Part shown: piece by piece, positions 1 to 5,512 of the stretch
Layout of the letters: each line of letters starts with the position of its first letter
How positions within the stretch are numbered: position 1 is the first letter of the stretch
Notes under the pieces: model-generated
What the model saw: the letters and a program-made list of their open reading frames with translations, nothing else
Told to the model about the DNA's origin: nothing
The model's database searches: none
Assembly (NCBI GenBank): GCA_013041995.1
Contig: JABDRA010000041.1
Span: forward strand, 1-5,512
Length of the DNA stretch: 5,512 bases
DNA from: Anderseniella sp.
GTDB taxonomy: Bacteria; Pseudomonadota; Alphaproteobacteria; Rhizobiales; Aestuariivirgaceae
Reading direction: 5' to 3'
Program-made: the position numbers and the translations under genes

Positions 1-840
1 ATGCTGGGCCGCGTCCATGGCAGCGTGGAAGGTCGGAAAATGACACACGCCCATGGCCTTGCGCACCGGCAGCGGTGACAGCTTGAGCGTAATTCTTTCA
101 GACCAGGCCAATGTGCCTTCCGAGCCCACCAGGAGCGATGACAGGTTGACCGGCGATCCGTTCGGCACCAGCGCATCAATGTTGTAACCACCGACACGGC
201 GCATGACTTTTGGAAATTTCTCGGCAATCTCAGATTGCTCGCGAGCCCCCAGCGCCAGCAGGTCGGACACAAATCCGGGCTCCCCGGCAGCACCCGTCTC
301 GGCAAACCGGGTCGCGGACCCATCAGCCAGGAAGGCATCGATGGCCAGCACATTGTCGCGCATCATGCCGTAGCGCAGCGACCTGCCCCCGCAGGAATTG
401 TTGCCGGCCATGCCGCCGATGGTGGCGCGCGACGCAGTTGACACGTCAACCGGATACCACAGCCCGTGCGGTTTCAGGTGCCGGTTCAGGTCGTCCAGCA
501 CAATGCCCGGCTCGACAATGCAGGTACGCGCCTCGACATCCAGCTCGACGAGCCGGTTCAGATGTTTCGATGAGTCAATGACAATGGCGTCATTGACCGT
601 CTGGCCGCATTGCGAGGTGCCGCCGCCACGCGGCAGTACCGAAACAGCTTCCTCGCGTGCCAGTGCGATGACGTTGCGCACGTCATCAGACGAGCGCGGC
701 ACGACGACGGCGCGCGGCATGATCTGGTAGATCGAGGCATCAGTTGCATAGCGCCCGCGGGAGAAGGCATCATCCATCACCTCACCCTGCACGCTATCGC
801 GCAGGCGCCTGGTGAACGGGGATAATGGCACGGTGGTCAC
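1..840 (-). CDS. FAD-linked oxidase / 2-hydroxyacid dehydrogenase, N-terminal part (runs off left edge)
   Basis: The minus strand reads open for 280 codons from a GTG at 838-840 to the window edge. The product looks like an FAD-binding type 4 (PCMH/VAO-fold) oxidase of the GlcD/D-lactate dehydrogenase group, which oxidises 2-hydroxy acids. Visible motifs are the FAD pyrophosphate loop PRGGGTSQCGQ (residues 70-80), IGGMAGNNSCGGRSLRYG (141-158) and GSEGTLA (239-245). The N-terminus, with YATDASIYQIMPRAVVVPRS (31-50), resembles the large YdiJ-type proteins (about 1000 residues, FAD domain followed by Fe-S domains) more than short GlcD; that is inferred from memory of the family, and the C-terminal part is not in the window. 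The GTG start is chosen because an in-frame TAA lies six codons upstream and an AAGG (complement of 849-852) sits 8 nt before it. The first ATG is codon 22, which would cut into the conserved N-terminus. It is transcribed divergently from the aminotransferase-TRAP genes. Substrate unknown; family confidence high. Confidence 0.88.
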   Translation of the reverse strand, partial: MTTVPLSPFTRRLRDSVQGEVMDDAFSRGRYATDASIYQIMPRAVVVPRSSDDVRNVIALAREEAVSVLPRGGGTSQCGQTVNDAIVIDSSKHLNRLVELDVEARTCIVEPGIVLDDLNRHLKPHGLWYPVDVSTASRATIGGMAGNNSCGGRSLRYGMMRDNVLAIDAFLADGSATRFAETGAAGEPGFVSDLLALGAREQSEIAEKFPKVMRRVGGYNIDALVPNGSPVNLSSLLVGSEGTLAWSERITLKLSPLPVRKAMGVCHFPTFHAAMDAAQH

Positions 841-850
841 GGAATAGGCC

Positions 851-879
851 TTGACTTAATTTTGAATGCAAAATTAAAT
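851..879 (+). promoter_or_regulatory. Putative sigma70-type promoter for the aminotransferase-TRAP genes
   Basis: A TTGACT at 851-856 (5 of 6 to the -35 consensus) is followed after 17 nt by TTAAAT at 874-879 (4 of 6 to the -10 consensus). A better -10 by sequence, TATACT at 879-884, lies 22 nt from the -35, which is too far for a normal promoter. The site is about 80 bp before the start at 959, in the only AT-rich stretch of the window. The inverted repeat at 856-877 fills the spacer. This is a pattern match only; no start site is known. Confidence 0.4.
856..877. promoter_or_regulatory. Perfect inverted repeat, probable operator in the divergent promoter region
   Basis: TTAATTTTG (856-864) and CAAAATTAA (869-877) are exact reverse complements separated by AATG, giving an 18-of-22 bp dyad. 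It lies between two divergent genes and overlaps the putative promoter spacer, so a bound protein could block transcription. The TTTTG-N4-CAAAA core has the shape of sites bound by dimeric winged-helix regulators such as the GntR/FCD family; this family guess is inference. No regulator gene is in the window. An AT-rich stem this close to a promoter is unlikely to be a terminator. Confidence 0.6.
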
Positions 880-903
880 ATACTCATTCCAAACGAGGTG
901 GCA

Positions 904-918
904 AGGCCGAACCGGCCT
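904..918 (+). other. Small GC-rich hairpin in the aminotransferase leader
   Basis: AGGCCG (904-909) and CGGCCT (913-918) form a 6-bp stem with a 3-nt loop. It falls in the presumed untranslated leader, 26 nt before the Shine-Dalgarno sequence. There is no following T run, so it is not a terminator. It could protect the 5' end of the message or may be a chance feature of GC-rich DNA. Confidence 0.25.
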
Positions 919-958
919 GACAAATCCGATCACCCGAGACGTCAAAGGACTTCATTGC

Positions 959-2155
959 ATGCACGCCCCAGGCCGCCATTTTCTGCAAATACCCGGTCCC
1001 ACCAATGTGCCGGACCGGGTACTGCGCGCCATGGATTATCCAACCATGGACCATCGCGGACCAGGCTTTGCCGAAGTCGGGCTCAAATGTCTCGACGGCA
1101 TGAAATCCATCTTCAAGACCGACAGGACCGTGATTATCTACCCAGCGTCAGGCACCGGCGCGTGGGAAGCCGCACTGGTCAACACGCTGTCACCCGGCGA
1201 CAAGGTTCTGATGTGCGAAACCGGGCATTTCGCTTCCTTGTGGAGCAAGCTCGCCAAGCGGCTCGGCCTTGAGCCGGTCCTGATCGAAACCGACTGGCGC
1301 CGCGGTGCGGTACCGGAAGCCATCGGCGAGGCACTGGATCAAGACAAGGCCCACGACATCAAGGCAGTGTGCGTGGTACACAATGAAACCTCCACCGGCT
1401 CGACATCCCGAATGGGCGATATACGCGAAGCCATGAATGCCACCGGCCACCCTGCTCTTTTGATGGCCGATACCATCTCCTCGCTGGCGTCGATTGACTT
1501 CCGCCACGATGAATGGGGTGTCGATGTTACCGTCGCAGGCTCGCAGAAAGGCCTGATGCTGCCGCCGGGCCTGAGCTTCAACGCGGTCAGCGACAAGGCG
1601 CTGGAGGCGGCGAAAACCTCCAAACTGCAGAAGTCCTACTGGGCCTGGGACGAAATGGCCGGACCCAACAAGACCGGTTACTTCCCCTACACGCCTGCCA
1701 CCAACCTGTTGTACGGGCTGGCCGAAGCCATCGACATGCTGCACGAGGAAGGCCTCGACAATGTGTTTGCCCGCCACAAGCGCCATTCCGAAGCCACCCG
1801 GCGCGCGGTGCAGGCCTGGGGCCTTGAGGTCCTGTGCAACGAGCCGAAAGACTATTCGCACGCGCTGACCGCCGTCCTGCTGCCTGACGGGCACAATGCC
1901 GATGAGTTTCGCGCCACCACGCTGAAACATTTCAACATGTCGCTGGGCAACGGCCTGTCACGGCTGGCCGGCAAGGTGTTCCGCATCGGCCATCTCGGCG
2001 ATTTCAACGATTTGATGTTGATGGGTACGCTGTCGGGTGTTGAAATGGGACTTGGCGTGGCGAACGTTCCGCACCAGACCGGCGGCGCACAACGCGCCAT
2101 GGAGTATTTGAAGACCGCCGCAACAGAAGAAAGCAGCTCTGTTGCGGCTGAATAA
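959..2155 (+). CDS. Serine/alanine/aspartate-glyoxylate-type aminotransferase (class V, PLP)
   Basis: The 398-residue product is a fold-type I, class V PLP aminotransferase of the alanine-/serine-glyoxylate family, cytoplasmic, which normally moves an amino group from an amino acid onto glyoxylate. It opens with the family motif PGPTNVP (12-18), then DHRGP (31-35) and YPASGTGAWE (61-70), which contributes to the phosphate pocket. D171 in MADTISS should contact the PLP ring nitrogen, K197 in GSQKG (194-198) forms the Schiff base, and R342 in KVFRIGHLGD (339-348) matches the arginine that holds the substrate carboxylate. Length is normal for the family. The ATG at 959 has AAAGGA at 944-949, 9 nt away. 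Serine-glyoxylate (SgaA) and aspartate-glyoxylate (BhcA) enzymes are close relatives, and the amino donor cannot be decided here. None of the bhcB, bhcC or bhcD genes is visible. dctP starts 40 bp downstream, suggesting co-transcription with a transporter. The last 14 residues are a serine/alanine-rich tail without known function. Confidence 0.92.
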   Translation: MHAPGRHFLQIPGPTNVPDRVLRAMDYPTMDHRGPGFAEVGLKCLDGMKSIFKTDRTVIIYPASGTGAWEAALVNTLSPGDKVLMCETGHFASLWSKLAKRLGLEPVLIETDWRRGAVPEAIGEALDQDKAHDIKAVCVVHNETSTGSTSRMGDIREAMNATGHPALLMADTISSLASIDFRHDEWGVDVTVAGSQKGLMLPPGLSFNAVSDKALEAAKTSKLQKSYWAWDEMAGPNKTGYFPYTPATNLLYGLAEAIDMLHEEGLDNVFARHKRHSEATRRAVQAWGLEVLCNEPKDYSHALTAVLLPDGHNADEFRATTLKHFNMSLGNGLSRLAGKVFRIGHLGDFNDLMLMGTLSGVEMGLGVANVPHQTGGAQRAMEYLKTAATEESSSVAAE

Positions 2156-2195
2156 CAATGACCTGCTGCAATTCCTTTTGGGAGGAAACTGAAAA

Positions 2196-3179
2196 ATGAA
2201 AAGCATTATCAAGGTTCTGGCCTTTTCCACCGCACTGGCCGCAATGGTCTCTGCGGCACACGCTGAAAAACTGATCCTCAAATTTGGCCATGTCGGCAAG
2301 CCTGGTTCGCTGTTTGCAGCCTCGGTTGACGAGTTTGCCAAGCGCGCCAATGAAGCCCTCGGTGACAAGGCTGAAGTCCAGGTGTTCGGCTCTTCACAGC
2401 TCGGCAAGGACAAGGAACTCCTGCAGAAGCTGAAGCTCGGCCAGATCACCTTCTCGCTGCCGTCATCGGTGATGTCTTCGGTGTCAGACACGTTCGGCGT
2501 GTTTGAAATGCCGTATATCATCAAGGACCGCGATCACATGAAGCGGGTCCAGGCCTCCATGGGAGATACCTTCCAGGCGGCTGCAAAGGCCAAGGGCTAC
2601 CGGATCCTGAGCTATTATGAAAACGGCTTCCGCCACATCACCAATAACACCAAGCCAATCGACAAGCCTGAAGACCTGGCCGGCATCAAGCTGCGCACGC
2701 CAAAGGGCTCATGGCGCGTCAAGATGTTCAAGCTTTATGGGGCAAACCCGACGCCGATGGCGTTTTCCGACGTGTTCACCGCGCTCAAGACCGGCGTGAT
2801 CGATGGCCAGGAAAACCCCTATGCGCAGATCTGGTCGGCCAAATTCCAGGAAGTGCAAAAATACCTGTCGATCACCGGCCACGTCTACACACCTGCCTAC
2901 GTACTGGTGTCCGATGAGCATTTCGGCAAGCTGCCGGATGATGTGCAGAAAACCCTGATGGACGTGGCTGCAGATACGCAAGGCTTTGTCTATGAAACCG
3001 CGGCCAGCCTGGAAACCGAACTGCTGGAAAACCTGAAAAACGGTGGCATCACGGTCAACACAGCCGACAAGGCAGCCTTTATCGAGGCGTCCAAGCCGAT
3101 CTATGACGAGTTCTCAAGCTCGGTCGAAGGTGGCAAGGAACTGATCGAGAAGGTCCAGGCCGAAGCGTCCGGGTCTTAA
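2196..3179 (+). CDS. dctP: TRAP transporter solute-binding protein DctP
   Basis: The 327-residue product is a periplasmic TRAP solute-binding protein that captures the substrate and delivers it to the DctQM membrane complex. A Sec signal peptide is clear: MKSIIK, a hydrophobic core, and a probable cleavage after AHA at residue 23. Family motifs follow: FGHVGKPGS (30-38), FEMPYII (103-109), KLRTP (165-169) and GVIDGQENP (200-208). R146, R167 and N207 keep the spacing (+20 and +60) of R127, R147 and N187 in the sialic-acid binder SiaP, where R147 clamps the substrate carboxylate; a carboxylate ligand is therefore inferred. The nature of the rest of the ligand cannot be read from this. The ATG at 2196 has a strong GGGAGGA at 2180-2186, 9 nt away. 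It follows the aminotransferase by 40 bp and is separated from dctQ by two stem-loops. Confidence 0.95.
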   Translation: MKSIIKVLAFSTALAAMVSAAHAEKLILKFGHVGKPGSLFAASVDEFAKRANEALGDKAEVQVFGSSQLGKDKELLQKLKLGQITFSLPSSVMSSVSDTFGVFEMPYIIKDRDHMKRVQASMGDTFQAAAKAKGYRILSYYENGFRHITNNTKPIDKPEDLAGIKLRTPKGSWRVKMFKLYGANPTPMAFSDVFTALKTGVIDGQENPYAQIWSAKFQEVQKYLSITGHVYTPAYVLVSDEHFGKLPDDVQKTLMDVAADTQGFVYETAASLETELLENLKNGGITVNTADKAAFIEASKPIYDEFSSSVEGGKELIEKVQAEASGS

Positions 3180-3194
3180 ACACAGGACGTACGT

Positions 3195-3217
3195 CGGGGA
3201 TGATTTACCCATCCCCG
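3195..3217 (+). other. Stem-loop after dctP (8-bp stem)
   Basis: CGGGGATG (3195-3202) pairs perfectly with CATCCCCG (3210-3217) around a 7-nt loop, starting 15 nt after the dctP stop codon. No T run follows, so it is not a standard intrinsic terminator. A stem at this place could stop 3' exonucleases and stabilise the upstream dctP message; that role is inferred. Confidence 0.5.
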
Positions 3218-3226
3218 TCCTTCCTG

Positions 3227-3260
3227 ATGAAGGCCGGTGATCAATGCCGGCCTTCATTTT
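3227..3260 (+). terminator. Terminator-like stem-loop between dctP and dctQ
   Basis: ATGAAGGCCGG (3227-3237) pairs perfectly with CCGGCCTTCAT (3247-3257) around a 9-nt loop, with TTTT at 3257-3260. The 11-bp GC-rich stem fits an intrinsic terminator, but the T run is short, so partial termination is more likely than a full stop. This would allow more dctP than dctQM transcript, which suits a binding protein needed in excess. It ends 33 nt before the preferred dctQ start and does not overlap the coding part. Confidence 0.5.
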
Positions 3261-3280
3261 CTGAACTTCTTACTGATGCT

Positions 3281-3285
3281 AGGGG
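3281..3285 (+). promoter_or_regulatory. dctQ: Ribosome binding site deciding the dctQ start
   Basis: AGGGG lies 8 nt before the ATG at 3294. The other in-frame candidates, a GTG at 3237 inside the terminator-like stem and an ATG at 3276, have no comparable site. This supports the shorter 163-residue DctQ. Confidence 0.6.
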
Positions 3286-3293
3286 CAACCAGC

Positions 3294-3785
3294 ATGACCG
3301 GCGTTTTCAGCCGCGGGCTTGGCCGCACACTTGAATGGATCCTGATCACCCTGATGGTGACGCTGACCACGCTGGTCATTGTCGCGGTGGTGTACCGCAA
3401 GATGGGCAACTCGCTGTCGTGGTATGACGAGGTCGCCTCCATCGTGCTGTCCTGGATCACCTATTACGGCGCGGCACTGGCGGCACTCAGGCGCAAGCAT
3501 ATCGGCTTTGACTCGGTGCTGCTGTCTATCCGGATGCCGATGCGCATGTGGGCGGTGGCATTCGGCGAAGTGGTGGTCATCGGCTTCTTCATCCTGATGG
3601 CCTGGGCCGGTTTTACCGTGCTGAACGTGCTGCAGGGCGAAACCCTCGACAGCCTGACCTGGATACCGGTGCAACTGACCCAGTCGGTCATCCCCGTCGG
3701 CGCCTTGTTATTCATCCTGTGTGAACTGCTCAGCCTGCCGGCCTATTGGCGTCAGATCGCTACCGGCCAGTCGTCAGAGCATTAG
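3294..3785 (+). CDS. dctQ: TRAP transporter small permease subunit DctQ
   Basis: From the ATG at 3294 the product has 163 residues, normal for DctQ. It is the small inner-membrane subunit that pairs with DctM. Four hydrophobic segments are visible, at about 15-35, 44-63, 86-110 and 124-146. The family signature is SWYDEVASIVLSWITYYGAA (41-60) followed by LRRKHIGFD (65-73), matching the usual W-x-x-E ... G-A-x-x-x-R-x-x-H-I-x-x-D pattern. A longer reading from GTG 3237 (182 residues) is open, but it begins inside the terminator-like stem and has no good ribosome binding site. The stop TAG (3783-3785) overlaps an AGGGG at 3784-3788 that can serve the dctM start 10 nt further on, so translation of dctQ and dctM is probably coupled. 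Confidence 0.9.
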   Translation: MTGVFSRGLGRTLEWILITLMVTLTTLVIVAVVYRKMGNSLSWYDEVASIVLSWITYYGAALAALRRKHIGFDSVLLSIRMPMRMWAVAFGEVVVIGFFILMAWAGFTVLNVLQGETLDSLTWIPVQLTQSVIPVGALLFILCELLSLPAYWRQIATGQSSEH

Positions 3786-3798
3786 GGGATAAAAGGCC

Positions 3799-5082
3799 AT
3801 GGTTGTTCTCGTCATTTTCCTCGTCCTCGTCGCGCTGATCTGCATCAATGTGCCCATTGCGGTAGCCCTCGCCGTTGCCGGCGTTGTCGGCCTGCTGCTG
3901 ACCGAGGGAACCAGTTCCCTCGTTACTGTCGCGCTCGACATGTATGACGGGTCGACGAAATTCTCGCTGATCGCAATTCCGATGTTCGTGCTGGCCGGCG
4001 CCATCATGAACGCGGCCGGCATCACCTACCGGCTGATCAATTTCATCACCGCGCTGATCGGCTTCGTGCGCGGCGGCCTGGCCATGGTCAATATCGGCGT
4101 GTCGCTGTTTTTTGCGGAAATTTCCGGGTCCGCCGTGGCAGACGTGGCCGCCATGGGATCGATCATGATCCCGGAAATGAAGAAACGCGGCTACCCTGCC
4201 CCGTTTGCAGCCGCCGTCACCTCGTCATCGGCCTCACTGGCAGTGATCATCCCGCCGTCGATCCCGATGATCCTGTACGCCTCGTCGGCCAATACGTCGG
4301 TTGAGCAATTATTCGTGGCCGGTTTCGTACCCGGATTCCTCGGCGGCTTCGGGCTGATGCTGGTGGCCTACATCTTTGCGCGCAAATACAATTTCCCGGT
4401 GGAGGAGGCCTTCAACCTGAAGCGCCTGCGCGTGACCTTCATCGAGGCGCTGCCGACCTTCCTGCTGCCGATCATCATTCTGGGCGGCATTTTCGGCGGC
4501 TTCGTCACCGCAACAGAAGCAGCAGGCCTCGCCGTGCTGGTGTCCATCGGCATCGGTGTGTGGTACCGCGAAACCAACCTGAAAGAACTTTACAACGCCA
4601 TGCTGGACGGCGGCATGCAGACCGCGGTTGTCATGGTGCTGGTGGCGGCATCGGTGCTGGTCGGCGGTTTCCTGACCCGGGCCCAGGTGCCGCAAGAACT
4701 GGCGGCGCAACTGCTGTCGATCACCGACAACCAGTACGTGATCCTGCTGATCCTCAACATCTTCTTCCTGATCATCGGCTTCTTCCTGCACTCGGCTGCG
4801 GCCATCATCCTGGTGGTGCCGATCGTGGTGCCGCTGATTATCCAGGCCGGCATTGATCCGGTGCACTTCGGCCTGGTGGTCACGCTCAACCTGGCCATCG
4901 GCCAGCAGACACCACCGGTGGCGTCGGTACTGATAACGGCGTGTTCCATCGCCAGGGCCAATATCTGGGATGTGACACGGGTCAATATCTGGTTCATCGC
5001 CGTGCTGATGACAGTGCTGTTGATGTGCACCTATATTCCGGCCATACCCATGTTCCTGGTGGAATACTTCTACCGATCCTGA
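3799..5082 (+). CDS. dctM: TRAP transporter large permease subunit DctM
   Basis: The 427-residue product is the large inner-membrane subunit that carries the substrate across the membrane, normally driven by a sodium gradient. Hydrophobic helices run through the whole length, in keeping with the multi-helix DctM fold and its usual length of about 425-430. Recognisable family motifs in order are PMFVLAGAIMNAAG (61-74), SGSAVADVAAMGSIMIPEM (109-127), PPSIPMILYA (152-161), TATEAAG (237-243) and IGQQTPPVA (367-375). The two half-repeats each carry a re-entrant hairpin region around the SGS and TPP motifs, as in SiaQM. The residue after TPPV is alanine where most members I recall have glycine. The gene starts 13 bp after dctQ and ends 14 bp before the crotonase-like gene, so all belong to one transcription unit. 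Substrate is not readable from this subunit. Confidence 0.95.
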   Translation: MVVLVIFLVLVALICINVPIAVALAVAGVVGLLLTEGTSSLVTVALDMYDGSTKFSLIAIPMFVLAGAIMNAAGITYRLINFITALIGFVRGGLAMVNIGVSLFFAEISGSAVADVAAMGSIMIPEMKKRGYPAPFAAAVTSSSASLAVIIPPSIPMILYASSANTSVEQLFVAGFVPGFLGGFGLMLVAYIFARKYNFPVEEAFNLKRLRVTFIEALPTFLLPIIILGGIFGGFVTATEAAGLAVLVSIGIGVWYRETNLKELYNAMLDGGMQTAVVMVLVAASVLVGGFLTRAQVPQELAAQLLSITDNQYVILLILNIFFLIIGFFLHSAAAIILVVPIVVPLIIQAGIDPVHFGLVVTLNLAIGQQTPPVASVLITACSIARANIWDVTRVNIWFIAVLMTVLLMCTYIPAIPMFLVEYFYRS

Positions 5083-5096
5083 GGAACTGGAGCGAT

Positions 5097-5512
5097 ATGA
5101 CTGAACCGCAAGACCTGCTGTGGAGCGAAGACGACGGCGTCGGGGTAATCACGCTGAACCGGCCGAAGGCACGCAACGCCTTGACCTTCGCCATGTATGA
5201 AGCCATTCGCGACATCTGCGAACGCGCCGCCGGCAACAAGGACCTGCGCGCCGTCATCCTGACCGGGTCGGGCGACAAGGCATTTGCGGCCGGCACCGAC
5301 ATTTCGTCGTTCCGCAATTTCACCAAGCCGCAGGACGCACTCGACTATGAAGCGCGTATCGACCGGGTGCTGGCGGCACTTGAAGCAGTACCGGTGCCGA
5401 CTATTGCCGCCATCTCGGGCGCGTGCACCGGCGGTGGCGCAGCCATTGCAGCATGCTGCGACCTGCGCATCGGTGCGCGTGACATGCGCTTCGGCTTTCC
5501 CATTGCCCGCAC
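5097..5512 (+). CDS. Crotonase-superfamily protein (enoyl-CoA hydratase/isomerase fold), lacks both hydratase glutamates; runs off right edge
   Basis: The window holds the first 138 residues of a protein whose family is usually about 260 long. It has the crotonase fold signature: VGVITLNRPKARNAL (15-29), the CoA-binding and oxyanion segment FAAGTDISSF (63-72), and the second oxyanion segment GACTGGGAAIAACCDLRIG (108-126). Backbone amides of A65 and G113 should form the oxyanion hole that polarises an acyl-CoA carbonyl. Aligned with rat mitochondrial enoyl-CoA hydratase, E144 corresponds to A116 and E164 to I136; the 20-residue spacing is kept without gaps. Both water-activating glutamates are thus missing, so classical hydratase activity is unlikely, while isomerase, lyase, hydrolase or decarboxylase roles remain open. 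ATG 5097 is preceded by GGAG at 5089-5092 and by TGAGGA overlapping the dctM stop. It lies 14 bp after dctM, placing it in the same unit. The substrate and the remaining residues are unknown. Confidence 0.88.
   Translation, partial: MTEPQDLLWSEDDGVGVITLNRPKARNALTFAMYEAIRDICERAAGNKDLRAVILTGSGDKAFAAGTDISSFRNFTKPQDALDYEARIDRVLAALEAVPVPTIAAISGACTGGGAAIAACCDLRIGARDMRFGFPIAR

Noticed and set aside
210..730. Several plus-strand open frames across the left end
   Set aside because: They are antisense to the FAD-linked oxidase, whose minus-strand reading shows clear FAD motifs. The plus-strand products are Arg/Pro/Ser-rich shadows.
879..884. TATACT as the -10 element
   Set aside because: It matches the consensus well but is 22 nt from TTGACT, and no other -35 lies at a proper distance. 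TTAAAT at 874-879 has 17-nt spacing and is preferred.
862..1272. A plus-strand frame starting with TTG in the intergenic region and overlapping the aminotransferase in another phase
   Set aside because: It starts inside the putative operator, has no ribosome binding site, and runs out of frame through a well-supported gene.
1190..1930. A 246-codon open frame on the minus strand inside the aminotransferase gene
   Set aside because: It is fully antisense to a gene with complete family motifs. Its product is low in recognisable structure, rich in Gly, Arg, His and Gln, and typical of the shadow frame of GC-rich codons.
959..2155. Assigning the locus to the beta-hydroxyaspartate cycle
   Set aside because: Only a BhcA-like aminotransferase is present. 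No iminosuccinate reductase, hydroxyaspartate aldolase or dehydratase is in the window, and the TRAP and crotonase genes are not part of that core.
4309..4866. A 185-codon minus-strand open frame inside dctM
   Set aside because: The product is dominated by His, Gln, Asp and Arg, the usual antisense shadow of hydrophobic membrane codons. There is no ribosome binding site or family motif.
1..5512. Mobile element, phage, defence or CRISPR content
   Set aside because: There are no transposase, integrase, nuclease or repeat-spacer signals, no long direct repeats, and gene composition is uniform.

Overview
The window looks like a catabolic or organic-acid uptake locus from a GC-rich proteobacterium, most likely an alphaproteobacterium. 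That placement rests on base composition, codon use (GC-ending codons throughout) and the resemblance of the encoded proteins to alphaproteobacterial families I remember; no search was run. I see no mobile element, CRISPR array, tRNA or rRNA, and codon use is uniform across the genes.

Layout: the minus strand (1-840) holds the first 280 residues of an FAD-linked oxidase/dehydrogenase that runs off the left edge. A 118-bp AT-rich divergent region (841-958) follows, with a perfect 9+9 bp inverted repeat inside a sigma70-like promoter. On the plus strand come five closely spaced genes: a serine/alanine/aspartate-glyoxylate-type PLP aminotransferase (959-2155), a TRAP transporter in the order dctP (2196-3179), dctQ (3294-3785), dctM (3799-5082), and a crotonase-superfamily protein (5097 to beyond the right edge). 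Gaps are 40, 114, 13 and 14 bp. The 114-bp gap holds two stem-loops, the second resembling an intrinsic terminator.

How the genes may work together (inference): DctP captures a carboxylate in the periplasm and DctQM imports it with an ion gradient. The crotonase-like enzyme would act on a CoA thioester, the aminotransferase would transaminate glyoxylate or a related 2-oxo acid, and the divergent flavoprotein would oxidise a 2-hydroxy acid. The substrate cannot be named from this window. The most unusual point is that the crotonase homologue lacks both glutamates of classical enoyl-CoA hydratase, so the usual 'enoyl-CoA hydratase' label is probably wrong. No wholly new type of system is evident; this is a metabolic cluster with an unassigned substrate.
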